64,000 nt of DNA, taken from assembly GCA_000708835.1 (NCBI GenBank), contig DF237042.1:146771-210770 (forward strand), read 5' to 3'. The notes under the pieces were generated by a model that saw only the letters and a list, made by a program, of their open reading frames with translations, had not been told where the DNA came from and made no database searches. Of the stretch, positions 1-11,600 are shown in pieces (within the stretch, counting starts at the first letter, position 1; the number at the start of each line of letters is the position of its first letter). Position numbers and translations under genes: made by a program. This DNA is from Klebsormidium nitens (Eukaryota > Streptophyta > Klebsormidiophyceae > Klebsormidiales > Klebsormidiaceae).

Positions 1-403
1 AAGACTTTCTGACCTTGCGTGAAAAGAAGCCTGACCTCGTTCGCTCACGCCCCTGTCCGAAGCAAAAAAAACCTGCTTTAGCACACGTTGATGCATCGGT
101 GGAGATCTTGTCAGAACAGATCTGCGACAAAATGGGTTTATGGCTACTTGATTAGTTTTGAATTTTCCTCAAGACTTCGTGGCATAAGAAGAAAACTGAG
201 GGGTCTGTCTTCAATGGCAGCCGTGGTGCAGCGACGCTGTTCCGCCAGACGTCGTATCCAACTTCGGACGAGGCTGGTCGGAGTCTAGCCGGCCGACAGG
301 TTGGCTTGCGGACCTCACTTGCACCAGTTTCAGGCGGCACCAAAGTCTGGGACGTTTTGAGAACCAACAGTCACTGAGATGTCACGTCGTCCTTTGCGTG
401 CAG

Positions 404-1771
404 CGATGGAGCTGGTTCTTGCCATGTACAAACTCCAGGAACAGAAATTCCGAGACCTGGCGCGGGTAAGTCTCACAACCAACGACTATATTGTGTGGTA
501 TGGACATGGCACAAAGTGAGCTGAAAGCAGTCTTCCTGTGGTCGTATTTGACATCAGAACATTGCCCTTGAAGCTAGGGAGTAAAGGGCTGCAAGGTGCA
601 CAGGTTGCGAGTTGATTCCAGGTACCGGACCGCCCCCGACCTCACCGTTTTCATGTTAGTCCGCGACCTCAGATTTCGGTGCGATATTGGGAAAGAGCTC
701 AGATTTTGGTGCAATATTGGGAAAGAGCTTTGAAAGCTGGTGCAAGGGGGTAATTTATAAACCGTTCTTCAGACACAGCCGAAAATTTGAAGAAGGTCAT
801 CTGGTGTGAATCAGCTTCAATGAGGAGAAGGGTGTTTCGATGTGCAGCTAGCAGACGAGGAAGGGGATCAGGAGTTCTCGGACTTCATCACCGACAGTTT
901 TCTCAGCCACCTGGTACGTTCCACCTCTCCTCACGAATCTCTTTCTCTCCCGTGCAATCTTCGCTTATGCGATTCGAGGACGAGGTTCGAAGTTACTAGT
1001 ATCGTTGCGTGGCTGAGGGCTCTCCGTGAGATCCTTGAGGGCTCCCCTTTTCTGCCTTTGTCTCGTGTGCGGTACACTTCCCCTCCGACTCTGACGATTT
1101 AGGATGTCGAAGTGCTCTCGTAGTCAAAGCCGTGGCAAGTTGTCGATGAGACGAAGCGCTATTCCCTTCTCAGCGTGCGCCACGTGTCGATGTGCAGACC
1201 GTCCTCGTGAAGAAGACCGCCGGCTACGTGGCGCAGCTGCGCCGCGTCGGCAAGGGGCACGGGTAAGAGCGTTACTAAAAACCCGCTCATGGAGTCTCGT
1301 AGGCTTTGACTGGAACGCGGCCTCGCTCCTAGCTGCGCAGTAACATTACTTGAACCGAGAAGCCACGACATAGGTCATTGCGGATGCTCTCTTTTTAAGA
1401 GATGGATGGCCTTTTCAATGGGCCTTCCCCACCTCTACTTTCTGGCTCCGCCAAGTTGACCATAAGGCCCTTGAAGACCAGGGCTTCTGGTAAGAGGTCG
1501 AAGATTAGGAGAAATTAGCCTTTGTCGTGAACCTTATTCCGTCCTTGTTCGTGGCCGACGTAGAGGCCGCAAGAAAAGGAAGCGGGGATGCCCCCCCGCT
1601 CAAGAACAGAACAGGGCGGTTACGTCTACCAGGCAGTGACCGGGCTAACTAACGCACCCCGCTTGCCGCAGCACGTGGCACTTCGACCACTACCTGCACA
1701 AGAAGCTGGAAGGGGACCACGTGGGGGACGAGTTACGTACCGGGCTGCACGAACTTGAAGGGACGAAGTAG
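404..1771 (+). CDS. Ferritin, 3' four exons (5' part lies before the window)
   Basis: Four exons, 404-465, 848-913, 1198-1262 and 1672-1771 (stop TAG), join in consistent phase (incoming phase 1, then 0, 0, 2) with GT-AG introns. The protein runs AMELVLAMYKLQEQ, LADEEGDQEFSDF, then YVAQLRRVGKGHG and TWHFDHYL. This is helix C, helix D and the plant-ferritin signature before helix E, ending in an extra charged tail of about 25 residues. Ferritins store iron in a 24-subunit shell, in plastids in green plants. Aligned to human H ferritin, E107 is Tyr, E140 is His and Q141 is Leu, so two ferroxidase ligands are missing in this part of the chain. The four-helix start, including E27, E62 and H65, lies upstream. 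The first 403 bases look like intron; no convincing earlier exon was found there. Its neighbour RPP40 is tail to tail with it. The family call is firm; enzymatic activity is doubtful. Confidence 0.85.
668..727. repeat. Tandem repeat, 30 bp x 2, in ferritin intron
   Basis: Two adjacent 30-base copies (668-697 and 698-727) differ at only two positions. Both contain ATATTGGGAAAGAG. They lie wholly inside the intron between the exons at 404-465 and 848-913. Confidence 0.85.
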
Positions 1772-3521
1772 AGGGAGTAACACATTGACGCTACGTCAAG
1801 CTGGATATGGCACGAGTGGTTCAAACATAGACCCGCAAGGTTCAATAAGTATGGACCATCATGCTAGCGTGTGGCCTGGACAAGCTATACCTCAAAAAGT
1901 TTTAGGAAACAAATGGTGTGTCTTCAAGGTGCCACGATTAAGCTTGCTAATCCAAAGGAGGGTAAATTTTGGGATCCTATATTGACCATGGACAGGCGCA
2001 CCTCCAGGCCCGAAGGTCGAACTCTATGCTCTAGGCTACCGAATTTTAGCGGGGTACAAGCATATAGATACTCCGGTAGGCCAGGATATAGGAGCCCAGT
2101 GCAGGCAAAGCTGAGTACATACCTCTTGATGTGCATCGCCGATGACGGAACGTATGCATTAGGCGATCTGTCATTTTGATTGTTGCGGCGCGATCAGATG
2201 CCTAGGTTTTACAATCACGTACACAGATCAGGTCTTGCCAGGTGCCCTGCATGGCATCCTAGCTCATGCATGGTGTTCCAATCATTCAGTCTTCCCTGGT
2301 GCAATGAAAGCCCACAATTTTAAAGCCCTGGTCAATGCAAGAACGATCCGATTCAAAGGGGCGGGCACGTTATTACATACATATTTACCGTCCATTTGTG
2401 GTCTGTATCGAGTCGATCAATCCTGCATCACACTAACTTAATTCCGGAAAGCCGATCGCTGATTCGGCGGCGCAGCCATGATGGCATATGACCTGCATGT
2501 AGTGTCCGAATGCTGAAAGGTGTATATACAGCATCCGGCCAGTCCGGTGCGCATGCACAAGCACATGCAGGTCGCACCGAGCTAGAAGTCGGATCAACAT
2601 GGCGCCGCCAAGGAGGGAAACACCAGTCCATATGATAACATACATGTGATACACTTGCTGAGCCCGTAATCTCAAGGCGCGGCCGAACTGGCGCGTGACC
2701 AAATATGCCTGCATGATCGAAGCAGCGCGGTGACGGCGGGTTGTCGGAAACCTGCAACTTGCACATCGCAGTCGCATGTTTGATCGAAATCATTGCGTCA
2801 AGTCCGTGCACCACAGCGAACCTTATCTGTAGGGGAGCCAGTTGCGCGACCTGGGACGCATTTAGTTTGTGATCGATCAATTTTGGCGGAACGTCGTCAA
2901 AGTCCTGATATTCGTTCTCGAGCTCTGCCTAGCGACCACAATCTTAACTTCAGGCACAGTCAGTTACTGCTCTGGTTTCTGCCTCAGCCCCCTTCGTGTT
3001 GTCGCACATCGCAGGGTTTGCCTTCCGCCGACTAGCCGAGCTTCATCGCATCATGGCCGCACGCGGCACTGCACAGAACCGAAAAGAACGTGGCATCTAT
3101 CAGACCATTACGAAGGTCTTTACTGCGAAACTGGTGCATGGACTGTGTGTTGTCATTTGGGGGACTGGTTCATCACTCATCATAACATTCAACGACTTGT
3201 TACCGAGTCGAGCACACCGCTTGTCCCCAGTACTAGCAGCTCATGAGTCCAGCAGACTCAAGATCGTGGATTTAACCTATGGAAGAATTGAGAGGCAGAG
3301 GCACAAATCGTTGACACAACGCAGCGCCCGCTTCGAGTCCTCCGTTAGTGCACCGAGTAGATGGCCGTCGCTTATTACCTGGAGCTCACATTCATACGCG
3401 CTTCAGATTTGCACCTCAGTTCTCTTGTCAACCTGCAAGATATAGACGATGCCTTTTGAAGCATCTTCGTCTTCATGTTTACCCTCTCAAAAGTTGAGTT
3501 TGACGAAATAAGAACGCTGCA
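1772..3521. other. Intergenic: ferritin to RPP40, no supported gene
   Basis: This is the gap between two convergent genes, so it should hold two 3' UTRs. Open frames of up to 150 codons occur, for example 2428-2880 on the - strand. They show no splice structure, no family similarity and a composition (His, Cys, Met rich) that follows from the local sequence. The stretch 2230-2790 is very rich in CATG and TGCATG. Confidence 0.5.
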
Positions 3522-6500
3522 TCACCTGTAGAGGAGGTACCGCCCGTCTTCCAGCATCACCAGCGAGTAGTCATTCTCGCCGCTGTGTGCGTAGCCGTGC
3601 TCCGCTCCATACCAAGACACCTGCGACAGCACGCAATCCACAGCTTCAAGAAAAAGCAAAGAGCGAAAGACACAACACGGAGAATAAGAGGACAGAGCAA
3701 CTAGCTCAAGGTTGAGAAGATCGACGCATGCGACTCTGTGTTGGAAAGACGCCGACTCATTACCGCGTCTCTTTTCGGTATCTGCTGTCGTTGCCCTTGA
3801 CCTCAGTGCTCGATGCGCAAAATGAGCCCTCTCACGTGCCACTTTTCCTCAGACGCCCTAGCGAAGGCGTACGGTTGAAGAAACGGAAGGTGCCGAAGGT
3901 AGTGGTTGTCTGCAGTAGCTGAAAACGCTGCCTAATTTCGTTCCCGATGCTCCCAAAGAAGCAGTCAGGAAGAAGCTTCTCACTCCTCCAAGTCGCGCTC
4001 ACTCCAAAAGCAAGCTGTTAAGATGAGCTTAGCGCCAGCTTCTTACCGGCGCATCCGCAAATCCCCAGACCGTGAGCGCGGCCCACGGAACCCGCTTCTC
4101 CGCAATCAGCCGTCTGCAGGAGGAAGCAAGCCACGTCAGCAGGTTCCCGAAGACGTCAGCACGAAACGTCTCAAGAACTCCATGATGTCAACGACGGGAG
4201 GCCCTCCGGTTGAGAACCCAGTCGGACAACGTCAATCTTATTCGGGCTAAAGAAACGGTTTGGGTATTTTGGGGGCAGGCAGTTAATACGTCCGTGCGGT
4301 CATCTGCAGATAGCAGACCCGTGAAGATATATGCAGGTTTAGGGTCATGAAGAGTGGGATAAGGGACGCAATCTGACTCCAAAACTCCGGGTTCGGCAAT
4401 TTGATGGCGACAGCTTCACCTCCAGATCACAATTTTCAAGGAATTTTTGAAAGATAGCCCCAGCATACATGTCAAAGCTGCTCGAAAACGGGCTCAAGAG
4501 ACGCCTCAAAGAGACCCGCACGTTGTTAGGACGAGCCAGATAGCAGTCAGTCAGGCAAACACCAGCTTTTCAGGCGCGTTGACCACTTTCAACGACTTTG
4601 AAAGACTCCGCACTACCAGAGGAACAGCGAAGCCTCAATGTCAGAAAGGTATCCTTAAAATTCTTCTCAGTGTTTTCAAATAGACTCAAATTCACCTTGC
4701 GAGTCCAATGCAGCAGAGGACCTGCGAGGGGGCTATAAGCCCAGTCCACCGTACGGCGCGAGCGGCCCCGTCCTGATTGGCCACGTGGCAGTCCGCAAAC
4801 CAGTCGTGGTTGGAAGCAGGCTGTCCGGAGTCGACACGTGTCCCTGCCAGATCGGTCCGCACCTCTGCTCTGCAGAAGGAGGACTACGTATGAATAAACC
4901 CGGCTTTGAAGACCCTCAGGCAAGGACTGTCTAAGGACACACGAAGACCAGGAAGAGGAACTGAAACGGTGACTTTCGTAAAGGGCTTATTGCACTTCCA
5001 AAGACCGAGAAAGGGCTGTTGATTAGCTCAGTATTTGCTCCTGCAGGTAGAAATGAAGTGCAAAAGTAAGAACTTCAGAACTTGTTCCACACGACGCTGT
5101 CTGTACCTTCAAGAAGAGGCCATGGTACGAGCCCAAGCATAACTCATCCGAGAGCCCGTTCAGGTAACAACCATGATGTACAAGGCATCTGCTTGTCTTG
5201 GTACCAGCTTAACAAGGACATACGCGGGAAAGCTAGATACCGAATCAGCCTCGTAACGAGACGGCCTGCTGTAGTGCCTCTCTAAGCGTTCAGCCTCGAA
5301 CCTAGTCACCTGACGGCAAACTGTTCCGGTTGTCCTAAGCTACCCTCCTTTCAAAATGCCGAAGATGATTGCATCCCTACCCTGCTGCTCCGCAAGCCAC
5401 CGCCCCCAGCCACTCATGCAGCGCGAGGAGAAAGCGGTCGTCCGTTAGGAGATCCCCCTGCTTCGCCTCCGTCGGGGGACCCCCTGCACCCGCAGCCGAG
5501 TGTTGTCTGTCGTGCCGCTGCCCCTCTCCGCTCTCTTCCACGTCTCGTTGTTGCCCCGGTTGGAAGGCTTCCGGGAGCGTTTCACTTGCTGGAGGGCCGA
5601 ACTGCGTGACCGGGGGTGTATCCCAGGAACTTGCATCGGGAGTCCCCCAGTCAAACTCCATGGGCTGGGCCTGGGGAGGAGGGCCACGCTGATGTCAGGC
5701 TGACTGATCGTGACTGTTCACGTGGGCTTAATCAGGCGGAAGAATTCTGTTCAAAAAAGAAAGATGGGAAAGTGAAGAGCTTACATGTGATTGATCAGCT
5801 GTGAAGTTGAATGTGTTTTGATGTGGAGGCGTGCCAACTTTAGTAGGCGTGTGAACCACCCAAGGAAAGATCAACCAGAATTCTAACTCATGGGACGTCG
5901 AGAAGGAGAAAGAGCAGAAAGCGCAGCTTTCCAAAGAGGTTACAGTCCAAGAGCATACCGTACGAGACAACTTTGACTTACTAGAAGTACAGACTCTCGA
6001 TACGTCACACTATCGCGCTCGTGGACTGCAAGCTACCAGGCAAACTAGTAACCTGATCAAATTCGTGAGATTCTGATAGAAGTGCAGCACCTCGGCCGTT
6101 CAGTACATTCGGCAACTCGTAGCTTGTGGATCCTGACAAGAGCACAGATGATCCGTTTTTCTAGCCCGTCAACGAACGCAGAGCTTGTCGAGATTGCCGA
6201 CTAAACCTACCGACCAAAGCCGAATCAGTGCCATACTCACCGCATCCATGGCCTCTCCACGCACCGCCTCTCCTTGCGGTTGGTTCAGCATTGGCAGCCG
6301 CAGTTTCTCCACCGTTCGATCATCTCTTTCTACGCGGTGCTTGACTCCGGCCACTTCGAAAACCTCTAGAGGTTTGCCGTCCTTGATGCAGAGGGCGAGG
6401 AATTCTAGAGATCCTGCCCGCTTCGTCAAGCACTCCTGCACCCGGTCGTGCAGCTTCCGGCCGGGGACAAAGGACTTGGCGCGGAGGTCGATGGTGACGT

Positions 6501-8189
6501 CTGCCTGATGTCATCAAGGAATGACTGAAACAACAAGGCATGTAAAGTGAAAGAACAAATATCGGACAGAGGCTCCGATTGTAGCATGCGGCGTTTAAAT
6601 CTTTTCAGGACTTTAACCATGGGAAGCTTTATCCAAGAATCTCCTGATTCTGATGACTTTCAGCTGTGCAGTGCTTCTTTACTGAAGGGCCAGGATCCCG
6701 CTGGAAGCACAGTCATCCAACCATTGCTTCATTGTCAGATGGCCGATCTTTAATTAGTCCCAAAGACGAGCGCTGAGCCTAATGGGAGAGTCATGTACAC
6801 AGGCTGACTGCCGAAAGGCCTTGGTGTGACGAACTCTTCCAGAGGATACTGTGCCGATTGTGGGGCTGAAAGGCGGAGGTTGTTCCAACAAGGCCCAGCG
6901 TTTCGTAGCTCTGCTTCGTCAGAGCCAGGTGGAGCTTGCCTGAAAGGGGATGCAAATGAAGGAACGGGGTCAGATCCGGGATCAAACTTCCCAGTTGACG
7001 CGACGACTGAAAGGGAAGGACTTGGATCGTGGTTGCCTAAATTACCTGTTTTGGGAAGTAGGACGGAAAATGTCTACTCTCGAAAGATGAAGAGAGGCAT
7101 TTCTGATTGGCAAAGCTTCTTGACTTTTGAAAAGACGATGATTAACAAGTGACATTCATTTCCCCACAGAAGATCTAAGTTGGCCAAACCTTTACAGCAG
7201 GCCTAGAAGAAGCCATTGAGTCGGCTTTTTGTAGGACAGGTAAGTGCTTAGACATCTTCTTATGGTGCTTCCTTGTCGTGGCATGCCGGTGATTTCAGCA
7301 GAAACAAAGCTGGTAGAAACACTCACCGTCAGGGGAGACAGTGGCAGCATCTGTGCGGTCGATCGGGGTAGCATTTGAGATGGCCACAAACTCGGCCGCA
7401 CTCTTGACATAGGTTGATACAAAGTGGGGGCTCACAAAGGTGCTGAGAGGGGCTCGGAAGCCCTGGAAGAAAGGCTGGGGGGTTCCGAGGGCGTCGGTGT
7501 TTGTAATGACGAGCTGTGATAGGGGCAAGAAAACAGAGGGCTTGAATTGGAATTGCGTGAGCTGTGTCTGATCAGATGTATGTATGGATGCGAGAATGTG
7601 GCGCCTGACTGATGAATGCTGGCGACAGAAACTTCACGTCCTAGGAGAAGTATAATTTGTGCGATCGATAGAAGCAAAGGAGAGATCACAAAAGGCTGGA
7701 GACATTGCACCGTGATTTGAATTGGCCATCACAAGCCTGGCTGGTGGTAGAGCTCAGACGTCTCTAGACAGCCACAAGCTGGCAAGGGAGTCTGTGCTCC
7801 AAACGGAATGGCAGGTCACACGTTTCAGACTGGTGCGTTCCGAGGCACAACTAGCGCCAGCTTGCCGCGATGAAGACAATCAGGTATTATCAAGTAGCAT
7901 TCTGATTGACTGCTCTTTCAAACCACCAGCAGCAAGCATATGAACTGGGAAGAGCAGCATTTCAGGTCACATTCAAGCTGAGGCCAAGGTGGAGAAAGGC
8001 AGACATATGTACCTGCTTGGAGTCGCTGCCTGGCAGAACTGGCAGCAGAAGCTCCATGGCATTGTTGAAGGGGTGGTTGTGTACGTAGTTGTCAATGTCA
8101 GACTTGGGATGGTCAAAGCAAGATGACCTCACAACTAGCCTTGGAGCTGGCGGGGCACCTTTGCTCCCCGTTCCGTCATGACGGGGCAT
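3522..8189 (-). CDS. RPP40: RNase P/MRP protein subunit p40 (RPP40)
   Basis: Eight exons in transcript order: 8189-8013, 7513-7327, 6939-6850, 6500-6241, 5670-5381, 4869-4696, 4113-4047, 3620-3522 (stop TGA). Phases agree throughout and give about 447 residues. Blocks that match human RPP40 in order are PLSTFVSPHFVSTYVK, DGKLHLALTKQSYETLGL, VTIDLRAKSFVPGRKL, LLALHEWLGAVACG, and near the C-terminus VPWAALTVWGFADAPVSW with EHGY. The last block aligns without a gap to the human PW..L.V.GFADSPVSW region. The p40 subunit is a structural protein of the nuclear ribonucleoproteins RNase P and RNase MRP (tRNA and rRNA processing). An acidic Pro/Glu/Gln-rich insertion encoded by 5670-5381 precedes the HEWLGAV block and is absent from the human protein. 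The start chosen (8189) puts the first conserved block near residue 20, as in human; an in-frame GTG at 8318 would add 43 residues. It shares its upstream region with XRCC1. Confidence 0.85.
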
Positions 8190-8620
8190 GGTGCTGCAAC
8201 TTACTGCCACCACAGTACAATCGAAGTTTGATAGAGTCAACAACGCCCTCTGTTGTTCCACCAAAAGGAGTTCACCATTGGCGATGCTACTCGGGCACCT
8301 TTTCTTGACAACTCTCAAACCTCTCCAACACGCCCTTCTGTCGCCATGGCTTGTGCACTTGGAAAAATGTGCTGATCAGTACGGTATGATACCATGAATC
8401 AAATTCAAAGCCTTTTCAAGTGAAGAGCGCCTGCCTGTCGTTGTTCCGCCCTTCCATGCGCCAGAGCCGTTCCGCCGGACTCAAACGGGGTATCCTAACC
8501 GTCCGATGATATAGTAGTGGAAATCAACGGTGCCGATGCGACGATAGTCGTTACTGCACAGGTAAACTTTCTGTGCAGCCTTTCAGGTCAGCTTCGCAGT
8601 CTGTGCAGTCACACGAGACG
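8190..8620. promoter_or_regulatory. Shared head-to-head promoter region, RPP40/XRCC1
   Basis: Only 431 bases separate the start codons of RPP40 (- strand) and XRCC1 (+ strand), so both promoters and 5' UTRs must lie here. No TATA box is obvious. A possible small non-coding exon and 47-base intron for XRCC1 (donor GTAAAC at 8562, acceptor at 8608) is visible but cannot be confirmed. The assignment rests on gene layout. Confidence 0.5.
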
Positions 8621-11600
8621 ATGGCAGACAGGAGGCGGTCATCGGCTCTTCCAGAGAAGGCTGCGTTGTCCGTGCATGCTTTTTCCTCGGAGAATGGGGT
8701 CCACAAGGCCAGCAATGTGGTGCTTGACGTCCTCTACAGGTGAGTTTCCTTGCAAAAGTTGCTCGCTCTTTGGTAGTGTGATCCCAAATTACATTACATC
8801 TCTGTTCAGCAGGTTTCTGGCATTCATGATGGTGGTGGAATTAGGCACATGCACTTGGAATAGACGTGATTTTAAACTCAAAAAAGCCCAGTAGGTCTCT
8901 GTGTCCATAGGCTTATCCCTCAGCACTAAAACTTGTCGTGCCTTCCATGAATTGACCATGATATGGCACTGGACTCAATCAGATCAAGCCAGGCTTGACA
9001 TGTCGTAGTCCCCTCCTGCTTACGTACCTAGTATTTACTGGAACACAACGTTCCACTGTCAACTGTACTTAGCCACGTTCTGCCACATACCAACTTTACT
9101 TAGCCGCGTACTGCCACATTATCTTCTTAGAAAATGAGACGAAATTACCACCTGGCCCAGCCGCCCCAGAATGTACACAATCCACCTTCTGGTTTCACGT
9201 GTCAAAGTGTGGGTGAGTTGGTCAATGAATGGTGGTGCTTCTGTGACACAAGCCCCCCAACCTCAACACAGTAATTTGTATAGTGCGCCTGGTGAATTGA
9301 GCTTGAGCTCAGGCCCCAATTCAACGTGCTTGAGATGTACTTCTGTTAGTTTGTTACCTGCCGACGTAACTCTTGCTCTTACTCATATTCTGTATGCTCC
9401 CTTATTACAGGCAGTGGCAAACAAACGGTCCTACAGACTCTGCCTGGATCTCAATCGATCTGGACCCTCCGTCCGGCATCCAACGGCTGGCACTCAACAA
9501 TTCTGGGAGTGCGCTTGTTGAGGCATATGGGTTGCAGGAGGGGGCTTCGGAAGAAGATGATGGCATCAGCGGTGACGTCAGCGGTTTTGAGATGCTGTTG
9601 CCAGCTCAGCAGTTCATGTCCGCTGCAGACGTGCGCGAGAAGAAGAACACCAACAGGGAGTTTGTGTACGAAGCGGGAACCAAGTTGCTGAAGTGAGCTG
9701 GTGTGACTGGCCTGAAATAGCTGACATCTCAAACTTTGCCCACCATGCTGAATAGTTGCGGTAATCAAGCGAACGGCCTTCAGATGTGCACTACTACTTT
9801 TCTTGTGACAATTTCGCTTTTTGCGGCGGATTGTTTTTGATCAACAGACTTGATGTCCTTAGGCCCACTTGAAAGCGATCCATTCTGGCTGAGCCCAGGA
9901 AGGTCCATCTACTTCAGCCCCCCAATTTGAGAACGCAATCGATCTGATCCGTCTTGTGCTTGAAAGCGACCGTTTCTCCTCCCTCTCTTTCTCATCAGTA
10001 ATATTGCCCAGAGATTCTGTGATGTTGAGCCAAAATGTCTCCACCGTCACAAGTTTCCCAGCCGTTCTTAGATACAACCCGCAGCTTGATGATCCTTTCA
10101 TGCTGCTCTGCCCTATCGTCGCTTGTACGCAGGGACGTGTTCAACTACAACTGTCTGAACAAATTTTGAATCAAGAAATTCATTCAGGCCCCAGCTGCCT
10201 GTCCTTGACCGTTGCTTCTCCATTCTTTGCAGGGCCGCAGCCGAACACAAGTGGCAGCGGCTGAAGCTCGTCTGTAAACAGCCCTTTGGAGCGCCGGAGG
10301 AGCCTATTGGGCTCGCACGAGTCAGAGTAAGCGCTCCACTCCTCGAAAGTCAATTGGCGGCTTTGTACCCGCTGATTCGAAGTGTTGGTCAGAACAGACC
10401 GTCACACAAAATGTTAGACCACAAACGCTTCGCTAGTTCCTCATATCAAACAGGACCACAATGTTCACAAAGGGCAAAGCACCAGACCGTTTAAGAAGGG
10501 CAAAGTTCGTAAAAGATTCTCCTAGAGGGTACGGAGGGCCTAAAAGCGGACTCGAGATTGGCCTTGACCGGCCGAAGCATGCCCCTAATGCTATAGAGCC
10601 GTTTGGGGTTGCAGGTGTTCCCGTGCAAGACCCCTGCCGAAGAAGCCGCAACAAACCGGCACGCTGCTCGGGAAGCCAAGATCCAAGCGGTAAGGGTTCT
10701 TTGCATTGCGGCATACGTAATCGCCGTTAAACTAAGGAGGGGTGAGTGCTTGAAGGGGATTGCCGTTATTAGAATTGAACATTGTTAAAGCCTACTTTTC
10801 AGGTTCTTGAGGAGGCGATTCCGCTGTTTCATCGTGGACGATCAGGGAGTCTCAGACATAAGATCCGTAAACAGACGTGACAATTCTGTGGCTCGTCTAG
10901 ATTCTACAAATACGCTTTCCCACAGTCATTAGCTTCAGCTGATTGAGACACCGCCGCTGTGCTTTTTGCACATGATCAGCCGATTCCTGTTTGGTTCTCT
11001 CATCCGGAACGGGAAGGGTTCGAGACCTCGACTTGAGCTCAATTTTCGAATCGCCAAGCGCCTCACTTTGCGCAAGACGGACTCCAGCTGATCGAGCTCA
11101 AACCCTGATGACGGTGCACACAAATCTACTGACGTGTTTGGAATAGAGAAAGAAAATATATCTTTCTTTCAGCAGGCGGTCGCTGATTCCGACAATCACC
11201 AGAAAAAGCCGCCCCCACCGTCGTTTCAAATGCCCCTCGCCAAGCTGTCAGACGAGCCCGCTGACCTGGCGGACCCGCCGCCGAGGGATCCCCCAAAGCC
11301 GAGGGATCCCCCGAAGCCCACCGGTAAACGCGTCCTCCCGAGCTGGCTCTCTGGCTCGCCCTCAAAGCTCGCTAGCGGTTCCAGAGGTGGGGAGAGAGGG
11401 ACGAAACGGGGCGCGGATGAGGGCCAGGAGAGAGATGCAAACAAGGCAAAGAGGGGGCAAGATGGCCGTGAAAGGGAGGGGGAGAAAAAGGAGCGGAAAG
11501 AGGTGGAAAGCAAAGAGCGCGGAAAAGGGGGCAAAAGCAGAGGCGGGAGGCATTCTTTTGCGAAGGAAAGCGACGATGAGGAGGAATGGGAGGAACCGAG

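Noticed and set aside
300-403. Possible extra ferritin exon (GGTKVWD reading)
   Set aside because: No GT donor in the phase needed and about 20 family residues would be missing between it and the AMEL exon.
2428-2880. Open frame of 150 codons on the - strand
   Set aside because: Rich in His, Cys and Met because of the CATG-dense sequence; overlapping frames are equally open; no similarity to a known family.
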